From: Alphaproteobacteria bacterium
GTDB lineage: Bacteria > Pseudomonadota > Alphaproteobacteria > UBA8366 > GCA-2717185
Length of the DNA stretch: 63,003 bases
Assembly (NCBI GenBank): GCA_040905865.1
Contig: JBBDQU010000002.1
Span: 1 to 63,003 of the forward strand
Reading direction: 5' to 3'
In this document: in pieces, positions 9,411 to 18,449 of the stretch
How the letters are laid out: the number at the start of each line of letters is the position of its first letter
Position numbering within the stretch: position 1 is the first letter of the stretch
Notes under the pieces: generated by a model
Database searches by the model: none
What the model was told of the DNA's origin: nothing
What the model saw: the letters and a program-made list of their open reading frames with translations, nothing else
Made by a program: the position numbers and the translations under genes

Positions 9411-10412
9411 TTACGGTATCGGACGACGCGAATTCGGTCCTTCCCAGGCCGCGGGGTTCAGCGGGAATTTCGGCATTCGGCCCTTGAGGCCGGCCAGGAT
9501 CTGGTCGGCGGCGGAATGGGCCAGCCGGTTTGTCGCTTCGGCCGACATGCCGGCGATATGCGGCGTCAGAACAATCTTGTCATGCGTCAGCACCGGGTGG
9601 CCGGCGGCGAGCGGTTCCGGGTAAACGACGTCGAGTCCGGCTGCGGCGACCGGTCCGTTGTCGAGGGCCTTGACGAGGGCATCGAGGTCCAGCAGCTGGC
9701 CACGCGCCGCATTTACGACAATGGCGCCATCGGGCAGTTGCGCCAGTTCATCGGCCGCGATGATGTAGCGGGTCTCGTCGGTGAGTTCCGCGCAGAGGCA
9801 GAGTATCCGGCATTGCTTCAGCATCGCGTGCAGGTCGTCCATGAGCGTGACCCCGCTGGTCAGGGCGAGCCTGGGATCGACATAGGGATCATAGGCCAGG
9901 ACCCGGCAAGTGAACCCGTGGATCAGCTTGCGGGCGAGCTCCGATCCGATATAGCCGAGACCGACCAGGCCGACCGTCTTGCCCTCGAGTTCGAAAATTT
10001 CCAGCCCCGTGCGCTGATCCCAGGCGCTGCCGTCGCGGGCGGCCCTGTCGCCCCAGCGTATCTGCTTCATCGCGGCCATCATCAGCATGATCGAGTGTTC
10101 GGAAACCGGAGTGCGGCCGAAACCCTGATGATTCACCACAAGGATTCCGCGCGCCGTGGCGGCGGGAATGTCGATATTGTCGGTTCCGAAGCCGGATGTG
10201 GAGACGATGGCGAGGTCGTCGGCGGCGTCCAGAATATCGGCGGTGACCCGTTCCGGCGTCCGGACCCAGAGCGCTTTGGCATCCCTGAGTTCCCTGACCA
10301 GGTCCTGGGCGTCGGAGCTGTCGACGATGGCGAGTTCGGCCCCGCCATCGGTCAGCAGCCGATGCCCGACCTGATCGTACATGGGGCGCCAGAGAACGAC
10401 CTTGTCAGCCAT
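9411..10412 (-). CDS. D-isomer-specific 2-hydroxyacid dehydrogenase
   Basis: 333-residue NAD(P)-dependent enzyme interconverting a 2-hydroxyacid and a 2-oxoacid. The Rossmann motif GLVGLGYIGSELARKL lies at about 145. Catalytic Arg is in VNAARGQLLD, Glu in VVYPEPL and His in LTPHIAGMSAEA. Overall it resembles phosphoglycerate, glyoxylate or hydroxypyruvate reductases; the substrate cannot be read from sequence. ATG at 10412 is preceded by AGGAAAGG. It is divergent from the oxalate regulator, so glyoxylate or hydroxypyruvate reduction is attractive but unproven. Confidence 0.85.
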   Translation of the reverse strand: MADKVVLWRPMYDQVGHRLLTDGGAELAIVDSSDAQDLVRELRDAKALWVRTPERVTADILDAADDLAIVSTSGFGTDNIDIPAATARGILVVNHQGFGRTPVSEHSIMLMMAAMKQIRWGDRAARDGSAWDQRTGLEIFELEGKTVGLVGLGYIGSELARKLIHGFTCRVLAYDPYVDPRLALTSGVTLMDDLHAMLKQCRILCLCAELTDETRYIIAADELAQLPDGAIVVNAARGQLLDLDALVKALDNGPVAAAGLDVVYPEPLAAGHPVLTHDKIVLTPHIAGMSAEATNRLAHSAADQILAGLKGRMPKFPLNPAAWEGPNSRRPIP

Positions 10413-10741
10413 CGGTTCGCCTTTCCTGCTGCAGATGCGGGCACACAGGCTATGTCCGGAACCCCGAATCGAACAAGATATTTCGGATCGCACCCAATGA
10501 CTTTGGGAGAAACCTGATTTTGTTACGCTGGCAGGGCTTCGTGCTGTTTGTGAATACGCTGCTTCCTGCCATTCTCCAGGGCGGGGTCGTGGACGGCTTC
10601 CTGTACCGGAAGAGAATGTGGCGGCGCGCCTGCCGGCGCTGGTCGGATAATCCGTCAGTGTTCCCTTGCTTGCCGGGCGGCTGTTGGCATAATGTATACC
10701 ACGGGAGCGCGAAACTTGCCGTCACACGCAAATCAGGTGTC
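10413..10741 (+). promoter_or_regulatory. Divergent regulatory region upstream of the oxalate operon
   Basis: A 329-base gap. TTGCTT (10666-10671) and CATAAT (10688-10693) are 16 bases apart and make a plausible promoter for the GntR gene. Overlapping the -10 is the palindrome GTATAC (10694-10699) in the context TGTATACCA. This resembles the T-GT-N-AC-A operators used by many FCD-type GntR repressors, so autoregulation is likely. Nothing gene-like is seen in the rest. Confidence 0.5.
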
Positions 10742-11431
10742 ATGCCAGAGGCCATTTCCATATTTCAGCCGATCGAGGATGTCCAGAGCCTGAAGGACAG
10801 GACCTATGACGCGCTGAAACAGGCCATCACGACCATGGACATCTACGCCAACCCCGAAGAACCGCGGCTGGACGAGCGGTTACTGTCCGAGCAACTGGGC
10901 GTCAGCCGAACTCCGATTCGCGAGGCGATCGCGCGGCTGGAGCAGGAAGGGCTGGTGCGGATCGCGCCGCGACGCGGCGTTTTCGTTGTCCGCAAGCCGA
11001 AACGCGAAATTCTGCAGATGATCACTGTCTGGGCCGCGCTGGAAAGCATGGCGGCCCGGCTGATTACGCAACATGCGAGCGACGCGGAAATTGCGTCGCT
11101 GCGGGCATTGTTCTCGACGCCGGATGGCGGGCAGGTGCAGGCCAATATCGACGAGTATTCGGATCGCAATATCCGGTTTCACCAGGCGCTGCTGAAGTTG
11201 AGCCATTGCGATTTATTGATCGAAACGGCGAACAGCCTGTTCATTCACATGCGGGCGATCCGGGCGAAGACGATTGCCGAAAACGACCGGGCCAGCCGTT
11301 CGATCATCGACCATATGAATATCATCGAAGCCCTGGAACAACGCGACACCGAACTCGCGGAGAAACTGGCGCGGCAGCATACGCTCGATCTGGCCGCGCA
11401 TGTCGAAAAGAACGTGCACTATCTGGATTGA
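10742..11431 (+). CDS. GntR-family (FCD subfamily) transcriptional regulator
   Basis: 229 residues. The N-terminal winged helix has the GntR signature LLSEQLGVSRTPIREAIARLEQEGLVRIAPRRGVFV at about 41-77. The C-terminal all-helical FCD ligand domain has the metal/ligand pattern Asp...FHQALL (about 140-146) and a late His in RQHTLDLAAHVEKN. These proteins are usually repressors released by a small organic acid. ATG at 10742 was chosen because the signature begins soon after it and a promoter lies just upstream. Only 45 bases separate it from oxc, so it probably heads the operon and senses oxalate or a derived CoA ester. Confidence 0.88.
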   Translation: MPEAISIFQPIEDVQSLKDRTYDALKQAITTMDIYANPEEPRLDERLLSEQLGVSRTPIREAIARLEQEGLVRIAPRRGVFVVRKPKREILQMITVWAALESMAARLITQHASDAEIASLRALFSTPDGGQVQANIDEYSDRNIRFHQALLKLSHCDLLIETANSLFIHMRAIRAKTIAENDRASRSIIDHMNIIEALEQRDTELAEKLARQHTLDLAAHVEKNVHYLD

Positions 11432-11476
11432 GGCGTGAAAATTTCGCGTCCGGCCCAGGACGCAGGGGAGGTAAAC

Positions 11477-13192
11477 ATGGCGCAGGAAACTGGCGAAAAG
11501 GCAACATTGACCGATGGCTTCAACCTGGTCATCGACGCGCTCCAGCTCAATGACATCAACACGATCTATAACGTGCCGGGAATTCCGATCACGGATCTGG
11601 GGCGCTATATGCAGGGCGCGGGCATGCGGGTCCTTTCATTCCGGCATGAACAGAACGCCGGCTACGCGGCGGCAATCGCAGGATATCTGACGAAGAAGCC
11701 CGGCGTCTGCATGACCGTCTCCGCACCGGGTTTCCTCAACGGGCTGACGGCGCTGGCGCACGCGACGACCAACTGTTTCCCGATGATCCTGATCAGCGGC
11801 TCGTCGGAGCGCGAAATAGTCGACCTGCAGCAGGGCGACTACGAAGAAATGGACCAGTTGGCCATCGCCAAACCGCTCTGCAAGGCGGCCTATCGGGTCC
11901 TGAATGTCGAAGACATCGGCATCGGCATCGCCCGCGCCATCCGCGCCGCCGTGTCCGGCCGTCCCGGCGGGGTCTATCTCGATTTCCCCGCCAAGCTCCT
12001 TGGCCAGGTCATGGACGTTGCCGCGGGCGAAAAATCGCTGGTCAAGGTGATCGACGCGGCCCCGCGCCAGATTCCCGCGCCGGAATCGGTCAGGCGCGCG
12101 CTCGACGTCCTCAAGGGCGCGCAACGGCCGCTGATTATTCTCGGCAAGGGCGCGGCCTATGCCCAGGCCGATGATGCGATCCGCGAATTCGTCGAAACCA
12201 GCGGCATTCCCTATCTGCCGATGAGCATGGCCAAGGGCCTGCTGCCGGATACGCACCCGCAATCCGCCGGCGCCGCGCGGTCGCTCGTGCTGAAGGAAAG
12301 CGATGTGGTGATGCTGATCGGCGCACGGCTCAACTGGCTGCTGTCGCACGGCAAGGGCAGGACCTGGGGCGACAAGCCCAAGAAGTTCATCCAGGTGGAT
12401 ATCGAGCCGAAGGAAATGGACAGCAATGTCGAAATCGCCGCCCCGCTGGTGGGCGATATCGGATCCTGCGTTCAGGCCCTGCTGGACGGCATGGGCAAGG
12501 GCTGGTCGGCGCCGCCGGCGCAATGGACGGGCGAGATCCGGGAAAAAGTCGAAACCAACGTCGCCCGCATGGCGCCGCGACTGCAGAATAATAATGTCCC
12601 GATGGATTACCAGGGCGCCCTGGGCGCGTTGCGGACGATCATCAGGGAACGCCCCGATGCGATCCTGGTCAATGAAGGCGCGAATACACTCGACTTCGCC
12701 AGAAGCATCATCGACATGTACCAGCCCCGCAAAAGGCTCGACGTCGGCACCTGGGGCGTCATGGGGGTCGGCATGGGCATGGCGATCGCGGCGGCGGTGG
12801 AAACGGGCAAGCCCGTACTGGCGGTGGAGGGAGACAGCGCCTTCGGCTTCTCCGGTATGGAGATAGAAACCATCTGCCGATACAACCTGCCGGTCTGTGT
12901 CGTCGTGTTCAATAATGGCGGCATTTATCAGGGTACCGGCGTCAATCCGTCCGGCGGCGAGGACGTTTCGACAACGGTATTCGTCAAGGATGCGCGCTAC
13001 GACCTGATGATGCAGGGCTTCGGCGGTGTCGGCGTCACGGCAACCTCGCCGGACGAGCTGAGGCAGGCGGTGAACGCGGCGATGGATTCGGGCAGGCCGA
13101 CCCTTGTGAACGCCGTCATCGACCCTGCGGCGGGAACCGAAAGCGGCCGTATCGGCAATCTCAACCCGCAAAGCGTCGTGGCCCGCAAATAG
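11477..13192 (+). CDS. oxc: Oxalyl-CoA decarboxylase
   Basis: 571-residue ThDP enzyme converting oxalyl-CoA to formyl-CoA and CO2, almost exactly the length of the Oxalobacter enzyme (568). The N-terminal PYR domain has the catalytic Glu in [12 protein letters not shown] (residue 58). The C-terminal domain has the ThDP/Mg site from [14 protein letters not shown] (about 450) to [11 protein letters not shown]. The sequence [16 protein letters not shown] near the start is characteristic of this enzyme rather than of acetolactate synthase. The start has GGGAGG just upstream. It is followed after 42 bases by the matching CoA-transferase. Confidence 0.95.
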   Translation: MAQETGEKATLTDGFNLVIDALQLNDINTIYNVPGIPITDLGRYMQGAGMRVLSFRHEQNAGYAAAIAGYLTKKPGVCMTVSAPGFLNGLTALAHATTNCFPMILISGSSEREIVDLQQGDYEEMDQLAIAKPLCKAAYRVLNVEDIGIGIARAIRAAVSGRPGGVYLDFPAKLLGQVMDVAAGEKSLVKVIDAAPRQIPAPESVRRALDVLKGAQRPLIILGKGAAYAQADDAIREFVETSGIPYLPMSMAKGLLPDTHPQSAGAARSLVLKESDVVMLIGARLNWLLSHGKGRTWGDKPKKFIQVDIEPKEMDSNVEIAAPLVGDIGSCVQALLDGMGKGWSAPPAQWTGEIREKVETNVARMAPRLQNNNVPMDYQGALGALRTIIRERPDAILVNEGANTLDFARSIIDMYQPRKRLDVGTWGVMGVGMGMAIAAAVETGKPVLAVEGDSAFGFSGMEIETICRYNLPVCVVVFNNGGIYQGTGVNPSGGEDVSTTVFVKDARYDLMMQGFGGVGVTATSPDELRQAVNAAMDSGRPTLVNAVIDPAAGTESGRIGNLNPQSVVARK

Positions 13193-13234
13193 CCGCGCAA
13201 TTTTATTTCAACTCGCAAGAACAGGAATGATGCA

Positions 13235-14479
13235 ATGAGCAAAGCCCTTGAAGGGGTCAAGATTCTCGATATGACCCATGTGCAGTCGGGGCCGACCTGT
13301 ACCCAGCTTCTGGCCTGGTTCGGGGCGGATGTCATCAAGGTGGAACGCCCCGGCGTGGGCGATGCGACGCGGGGACAGTTGCAGGATATTCCCAATGTCG
13401 ACAGCCTGTATTTCACCATGCTGAACCACAACAAGCGCGGCATGACGCTGAATACGAAGCTCGATTCCGGCAAGGAAATTTTTGAGAAGCTGATCAGGCA
13501 TTGCGATGTGCTGGTCGAGAACTTCGCGCCGGGCGCCATGGACCGCATGGGCTTTTCATGGGAGCGAATTCACGAACTGAACCCGCGCATGATCTACGCC
13601 TCGATCAAGGGATTCGGCCCTGGCAAGTACGAGGACTGCAAGGTCTACGAAAACGTTGCCCAGTGCACGGGAGGTTCTGCCTCGACGACGGGCATGATCG
13701 GTGACGTACCGCTGGTCACGGGCGCGCAGATCGGCGATTCCGGCACCGGGCTGCATCTGGCGCTTGGTATCGTCACGGCGCTGTTCCACCGCACCCATTC
13801 GGGCGAGGGGCAGCGGGTCGAATGCGCGATGCAGGACGGCGTGCTGAACCTGTGCCGGGTCAAGCTGCGCGATCAGCAACGTCTGGCGCATGGGCCGCTG
13901 ACCGAATATCCGCAATATCCGCACGGCGAGTTCGGCGAGGCGACGCCGCGCGCCGGCAATGCGTCCGGCGGCGGTCAGCCGGGCTGGATCGTGAAGTGCA
14001 AGGGCTGGGAAACCGATCCCGATGCCTATATCTATGTGATCGCCCAGGCGGCGGCCTTTGCCGGACTGGCCAGGCAGATCGGCCATGAAGACTGGCTGGA
14101 GGATCCCGAATGGAACACGCCGAAGGCCCGCCTGCAGCACCTTGAAACCATGTTTGCGGAAATCGAGAAATGGACCATGACCAAGAACAAGTTCGAGGTC
14201 ATGGATATCCTGAACCCGCTCAACGTGCCTTGCGGGCCGATCCTTTCCATGAAGGAACTGGCGGAAGAGCCTTCCTTGCGCGAAACTGGGACGATTGTCG
14301 AAGTTGACCATCCCGAGCGGGGGACATATCTGTCTGTCGGTAACCCGATCAAGCTGTCGGCATCGCCGTCGGAAGTAAGGCGGTCGCCGCTGCTTGGCGA
14401 ACACACCGATGAAGTGCTGCGCGAACTGGGTCTCGATGACGGGGCAATCGCGGCGGTGCGGGAAGCAGGCGCTGTCTAG
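13235..14479 (+). CDS. frc: Formyl-CoA:oxalate CoA-transferase
   Basis: 414-residue class III CoA-transferase that moves CoA from formyl-CoA to oxalate, regenerating oxalyl-CoA for Oxc and releasing formate. The catalytic aspartate is Asp168 in [12 protein letters not shown], matching Asp169 of Oxalobacter Frc. The glycine loop [10 protein letters not shown] (about 245) matches the flexible loop that closes over the active site. Motifs [13 protein letters not shown] and [10 protein letters not shown] at the N-terminus are family-wide. Adjacency to oxc makes this specific call much firmer than a generic CaiB/BaiF annotation. Confidence 0.93.
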   Translation: MSKALEGVKILDMTHVQSGPTCTQLLAWFGADVIKVERPGVGDATRGQLQDIPNVDSLYFTMLNHNKRGMTLNTKLDSGKEIFEKLIRHCDVLVENFAPGAMDRMGFSWERIHELNPRMIYASIKGFGPGKYEDCKVYENVAQCTGGSASTTGMIGDVPLVTGAQIGDSGTGLHLALGIVTALFHRTHSGEGQRVECAMQDGVLNLCRVKLRDQQRLAHGPLTEYPQYPHGEFGEATPRAGNASGGGQPGWIVKCKGWETDPDAYIYVIAQAAAFAGLARQIGHEDWLEDPEWNTPKARLQHLETMFAEIEKWTMTKNKFEVMDILNPLNVPCGPILSMKELAEEPSLRETGTIVEVDHPERGTYLSVGNPIKLSASPSEVRRSPLLGEHTDEVLRELGLDDGAIAAVREAGAV

Positions 14480-14515
14480 GCGCCGGCGCGAAAAATAAAC
14501 AGGAAGGGATCAAGA

Positions 14516-15430
14516 ATGCGAATTGTTGTACATGGCCAGCAGGCATTTGGTGAAGCCGTGCTGAAGGCGCTGCTGGACCGCGGCGATAATGTCGTCGCCG
14601 TCTATTGTGCGCCGGACAAGGAAGGCCGGCCGATGGATCCGATCAAGACGCTGGCGCTGGAGCACAAGCTGCCGGTCTACCAGCCGGCATCGTTCAAGGA
14701 GCCGGCGGTCTGGGCGGAATGCGAGGCGCTCAAGCCCGATATCGGCGTCATGGCCTATGTCACCAAATTCGTGCCGGAGGAGTTCCTGAACATTCCGACC
14801 CACGGGACGATCCAGTACCACCCGTCTCTCCTGCCGCTGCACCGGGGCCCGAGTTCGATCAACTGGCCGATCATCATGGGTTCGAAGAAAACCGGGCTCA
14901 GCATCTTCTGGCCCGACAACGGGCTCGATACCGGCCCGATCGTCCTGCAGAAGGAAGTCGAGATCGGCCCGGACGACACGCTGGGCAGCATCTACTTCAA
15001 CAAGCTGTTCCCGATGGGCGTCGATGCGATGCTCGAGGGTGTCGATCTCGTGGCGGCCGGCAAGGCGCCGCGGGTGGTGCAGGATGAATCGAAGCAGACC
15101 TATGAAAGCTGGTGCCGCAAGGACGATGCGAAGATCGACTGGAGCAAGCCGGTCGCCGAGGTTTACAACCTGATCCGCGGCACCAATCCGCAGCCGGGCG
15201 CCTGGACGACCCATGGCGGCAAGGAACTGCAGATATTCGACAGCCGGATGGGAACCGCAAGCGGCGGCAAGCCGGGTGAGGTCCTGTCCGTCAGCGACGA
15301 CGGCATTACCGTGGCGGCCAACGGCGGTTCAATCCTGGTGCAGCGCGTGCGGCCGGAAGGCGACAAGAAGATCACGGCGAAGGAGTTCGTTGCCAGCAGC
15401 GGTCTCGCGGCCGGCGCGACCTTCGGTTAA
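14516..15430 (+). CDS. Formyltransferase-fold protein like the 10-formyl-THF hydrolase domain of ALDH1L1
   Basis: 304 residues. It closely resembles the N-terminal hydrolase/formyltransferase half of 10-formyltetrahydrofolate dehydrogenase, with no aldehyde dehydrogenase domain attached. The segment YHPSLLPLHRGPSSINWPI is followed by LSIFWPDNGLDTGPIVLQKE. Catalytic His102 and Asp138 keep the 36-residue spacing of His106/Asp142 in the mammalian enzyme. A C-terminal FMT_C-like barrel follows (about 205-300, with RGTNPQPGAWT). It sits 36 bases after frc. Inference: it links the formyl group released from oxalate to the folate one-carbon pool, in either direction. Methionyl-tRNA formyltransferase is less likely from sequence and context. 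Confidence 0.8.
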   Translation: MRIVVHGQQAFGEAVLKALLDRGDNVVAVYCAPDKEGRPMDPIKTLALEHKLPVYQPASFKEPAVWAECEALKPDIGVMAYVTKFVPEEFLNIPTHGTIQYHPSLLPLHRGPSSINWPIIMGSKKTGLSIFWPDNGLDTGPIVLQKEVEIGPDDTLGSIYFNKLFPMGVDAMLEGVDLVAAGKAPRVVQDESKQTYESWCRKDDAKIDWSKPVAEVYNLIRGTNPQPGAWTTHGGKELQIFDSRMGTASGGKPGEVLSVSDDGITVAANGGSILVQRVRPEGDKKITAKEFVASSGLAAGATFG

Positions 15431-15442
15431 GCGCGCGGTTTC

Positions 15443-15961
15443 GTGAAATACGCGCTGGATGGCGTTCGGGTCAGCGGTGAGGACTATTTCATCGCGCCCA
15501 GCGCCGCCGTGATCGGCAAGGTGCGCCTGGCGAAAAATGCCAGCGTGTGGTGGAACGCTGTCATTCGCGGCGATAACGAGGCGATTACCGTCGGGGAAAA
15601 TTCCAATGTGCAGGATGGTTGTATCCTGCACACGGATCCGGGCCACCCGACAATCGTCGGCAGCAATGTCACGATCGGTCACGGGGCGATCCTGCATGGC
15701 TGCACGGTCGGCGACGGTTCGCTGGTCGGCATCGGCGCGGTTGTCCTTAACGGCGTCAGGATCGGACGCAACTGCATTATCGGCGCCCGCGCCCTCATTC
15801 CCGATGGCAAGGAAATTCCCGATAATTCGGTCGTCATGGGTACGCCGGGCCGGGTCATCCGGCAGACGACGGATGCCGATAAGGCGATGATCGCGGAAAC
15901 GGTTGCATTCTATGTCGCGAACCAGGACCGGTTCCGCAAGGGCCTGACACCGGACGAATAA
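15443..15961 (+). CDS. Gamma-class carbonic anhydrase-like hexapeptide-repeat protein
   Basis: 172-residue left-handed beta-helix protein with repeated hexapeptides such as IGKVRL, VGENSN, IGHGAI, VGDGSL and IGRNCI. The zinc-type ligands of gamma carbonic anhydrases appear as His in [18 protein letters not shown] and nearby. Similar proteins are annotated as CaiE/PaaY/YrdA. It starts at GTG only 12 bases after the formyltransferase gene, so it is the last member of the oxalate operon. Hydration of the CO2 released by oxalyl-CoA decarboxylase is a natural role but is inferred. Confidence 0.82.
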   Translation: MKYALDGVRVSGEDYFIAPSAAVIGKVRLAKNASVWWNAVIRGDNEAITVGENSNVQDGCILHTDPGHPTIVGSNVTIGHGAILHGCTVGDGSLVGIGAVVLNGVRIGRNCIIGARALIPDGKEIPDNSVVMGTPGRVIRQTTDADKAMIAETVAFYVANQDRFRKGLTPDE

Positions 15962-16141
15962 TTTGCATTCCGCTTCAGGATTCGCCAGATAGGGGCGATA
16001 ATGAAGCAGGAGCAAGTCATCATGAAACACCGTCAGCGGCAGACACCGCCCCGGCGGCGCAATGCGCTCGCCACGATTGTCCGGCAGTTCGGGCATGGGA
16101 TCAGACCCAGCGGCAAGCTCTATCGGCGCAGGCCGAAACAT

Positions 16142-16172
16142 AAAAACCCCCATCTTCGTGACGGGGGTTTTT
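16142..16172 (+). terminator. Rho-independent terminator after the oxalate operon
   Basis: A perfect 10-bp inverted repeat, AAAAACCCCC (16142-16151) with GGGGGTTTTT (16163-16172), has an 11-base loop and a T-run on the plus side. The A-run on the left arm makes it potentially bidirectional. It lies 180 bases after the carbonic anhydrase gene. Confidence 0.85.
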
Positions 16173-16239
16173 CTTTGCTCGCGGGTTTTGGCCGGACGAC
16201 GCCTTTCGGTATGCTGGCATTCAACATGGAGAATGGAAC

Positions 16240-16698
16240 ATGCCGGAACTGAAGTCCGAATACCTGTTTACGATCACCATCGGGGTTGCTCAATTCATCG
16301 ACTTCGGCGACACGCCGTTCGGCGCGCGCCATATCGACCTGCTGGGGCCGGGCAGTTTCGAAGGGCCGCGGCTGCGCGGCGCGGTGCTGGCCGGCGGTAT
16401 GGATCAGAAACTGGTTCGCGCCGACGGGGCGATGACGCCGAATGTCCGGTTGGCGCTGCGCACCGATGACGATGCGCTGATCCACATGTATTACACCGGG
16501 GTGCGGCACGGCTCCCCGGAGGTCATGCAGCGGATCGCCGATGGCGATACGGTCGATCCGTCGGAATACTACCTGCGCAATGCGCCGTTTTTCGAAACGT
16601 CGGCGCCGAAATACGACTGGCTGAACCGGATCGTTTCGGTCGGCGTCGGTCGGCGGTTGCCCGACAAGGCGCTGTATGACGTTTTCGAGATCCTGTAG
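16240..16698 (+). CDS. DUF3237 family protein
   Basis: 152-residue cytoplasmic protein. It matches DUF3237 by the pattern FGDTPFGARHIDLLGPGSFEGPRLRGAVLAGG near the N-terminus, LALRTDDDALIHMYYTGVR in the middle, and a C-terminal RNAPFFETSAPKYDWLNRIVSVGVGRR. The family is a small beta-barrel of unknown function often found among catabolic genes. It stands alone between a terminator and a HAD hydrolase gene, with the HAD start 42 bases downstream. Confidence 0.82.
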   Translation: MPELKSEYLFTITIGVAQFIDFGDTPFGARHIDLLGPGSFEGPRLRGAVLAGGMDQKLVRADGAMTPNVRLALRTDDDALIHMYYTGVRHGSPEVMQRIADGDTVDPSEYYLRNAPFFETSAPKYDWLNRIVSVGVGRRLPDKALYDVFEIL

Positions 16699-16740
16699 CG
16701 GCCTGTTTCAGGCCGCATGTCAACAACCGGAGCCGGGCAA

Positions 16741-17448
16741 ATGACCGACATCGATGTGCTGAAGCGCGAAGTGAAGGCGCTGGTCTTCGACCAGTATGGG
16801 ACGGTCGTCGACATGCAGGGCGGACTGACAAAGGTGGTCACGGCGTATTTCGCCGAAAAGGGCGCGTCCACCGACCCGCACCGGTTTGTCACCTGGTGGC
16901 GGCGGACCCATTTCGAAAACTCGATGATCGACTCGCTGTGCGACCGCGGGCATACGACTTATCGGGAGATCGGGCATCGTTCGGTGGATTTCGCGCTGGA
17001 CCGGGCCGGAATCGCGCATAGCTCGGCGGAAGTTGAAATGCTGGTCGCCGCGATTGAACGGCTGGAACCCTTCCCGGAGGTGCCGGACGCCCTGCGCCGG
17101 CTGAAACGGCGTTACCGCCTGGCCATCCTGTCCAATGGCGACCCGGACATGCTGGAAAACGCCAGGCCCCATATCGGGTTCGACTTTGATGAGACGATCT
17201 CCGTGCAGGCGGCCGGCTATTTCAAGCCGCATTTCCGAACCTATGAAGTCGCGTCGGAAATCCTGGCCCTGGACCGGTCGTCGATCCTGTTTGTCGCCAA
17301 CCATACTTTCGACTGTACCGGCGCCAAATCCTTCGGCATGCGCACCGCCTTCATCGACCGGCGCAAACGCCCCTATGGCCAGACGCCGCACCAGCCCGAC
17401 CTGATCGTCTGCGACATGGGCGAACTGGCGGATCTGATGGCCGGGTAG
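16741..17448 (+). CDS. Haloacid dehalogenase type II-like hydrolase
   Basis: 235-residue HAD-superfamily hydrolase. Motif I is VFDQYGTVVD with nucleophile Asp17. Motif II is ILSNGD, and the motif III Lys lies near YFKPHFRTYE. The closing segment has VANHTFDCTGAKSFGMRTAFIDR, as in 2-haloacid dehalogenases, although Asn-His replaces the more common 'SSN' there. ATG at 16741 was preferred to 16717 because GGAG lies about eight bases upstream. The real substrate may be another small phosphorylated or halogenated acid. Confidence 0.82.
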   Translation: MTDIDVLKREVKALVFDQYGTVVDMQGGLTKVVTAYFAEKGASTDPHRFVTWWRRTHFENSMIDSLCDRGHTTYREIGHRSVDFALDRAGIAHSSAEVEMLVAAIERLEPFPEVPDALRRLKRRYRLAILSNGDPDMLENARPHIGFDFDETISVQAAGYFKPHFRTYEVASEILALDRSSILFVANHTFDCTGAKSFGMRTAFIDRRKRPYGQTPHQPDLIVCDMGELADLMAG

Positions 17449-17558
17449 AGTGTTATCTCCGCCTGGCGTTTCGCCGCGTGACGCGGTGCAGCATCGAATT
17501 TTACTGGCAGCGCCGTAGCGGCGGGATAGTCTGACCGGCCGCAACAGGGCGCCTTGTC

Positions 17559-18443
17559 ATGACCGCATTCGCCACTACCCATGAAAACGCCAAGTTCAAG
17601 GGCATCATGCTGATGGTGCTCAGCACGCTGTTCATGGGGTTGAACAACGCGCTGCTGAAATGGCTGAGCGACACGATCCCGACGACGCAGTTACTGAGCA
17701 TGCGCTCCGCCGTGATCTGCCTGATCGTCCTCGCAATCGCGGTGCGCTACCGCAGTCTGGCGCTGATCCGCATGGGCAACAAGCGCGGGCACCTGCTGTG
17801 GGGCAGCGTGCATTTCATCAACGGCATCCTGTTCATCCTTGCCGTCAGTGTGTTACCGCTGGCGGACGCGATCGCGATCGGCTTTGCCGGGCCGCTGTTC
17901 CTGACGGCGCTGGCGATTCCGTTTCTGGGCGAACAGGTTGGCTGGCGGCGCTGGTCGGCCATCATTGTCGGGTTCCTTGGCATCGTCATCATTACGCGGC
18001 CGACGCCGGAAACCTTCCGCCTGCTGGCGCTGATTCCCCTGGGCGTGGCTCTGTCCGGCGCGATCCGCGACATCATCACGCGGAAACTCACGGCGTATGA
18101 AGGCTCGCTGGCGATCATGTTTTCCTCCAGCGTCATTTCCGTGGTCTTCACGCTGCCGATGGCGCCCTTCGGCTGGGTCATGCCGAACGCCGCGGAGTGG
18201 GGGCTTGCGGCGCTGACCGGCTGCTGTGTCTGCCTCGGCCAGTATTTCATGATCGAGACCTTCCGCTTTGCCGAAGCCAAGGTGGCGGCGCCGCTGCGCT
18301 ATACCGCGATCATCTGGTCGGTGATTCTGGGCTATCTGGTCTGGGGCGACCTGCCGGATTCCTGGACCGTCACCGGCACACTCGTCGTCGTCGCCAGCGG
18401 TATCTACATCCTGAACCGTGAATACCGGGCGCGTGGCGAATAG
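17559..18443 (+). CDS. EamA/DMT-family membrane transporter
   Basis: 294-residue inner-membrane protein with about ten hydrophobic segments in two EamA repeats. The first has LSTLFMGLNNALLKWL and ADAIAIGFAGPLFLTALAIPFLGEQVGWRRW; the second has AEAKVAAPLRYTAIIWSVILGYLVWGDLPD. Members export or import amino acids, nucleotides and other small metabolites; the cargo is not readable here. It is convergent with phaC, with only six bases between the stops. Confidence 0.85.
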   Translation: MTAFATTHENAKFKGIMLMVLSTLFMGLNNALLKWLSDTIPTTQLLSMRSAVICLIVLAIAVRYRSLALIRMGNKRGHLLWGSVHFINGILFILAVSVLPLADAIAIGFAGPLFLTALAIPFLGEQVGWRRWSAIIVGFLGIVIITRPTPETFRLLALIPLGVALSGAIRDIITRKLTAYEGSLAIMFSSSVISVVFTLPMAPFGWVMPNAAEWGLAALTGCCVCLGQYFMIETFRFAEAKVAAPLRYTAIIWSVILGYLVWGDLPDSWTVTGTLVVVASGIYILNREYRARGE

Positions 18444-18449
18444 TGCCGG

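Noticed and set aside
11636-13171. 511-codon open frame antisense to oxc
   Set aside because: His/Arg/Asp-rich shadow of a high-GC gene with strong codon bias; no recognisable motif.
16001-16252. Open frame encoding a small Arg-rich protein with AGGAG before an ATG at 16022
   Set aside because: The frame runs straight through the strong terminator at 16142-16172 and ends inside the DUF3237 gene start. The composition of the second half looks non-coding.
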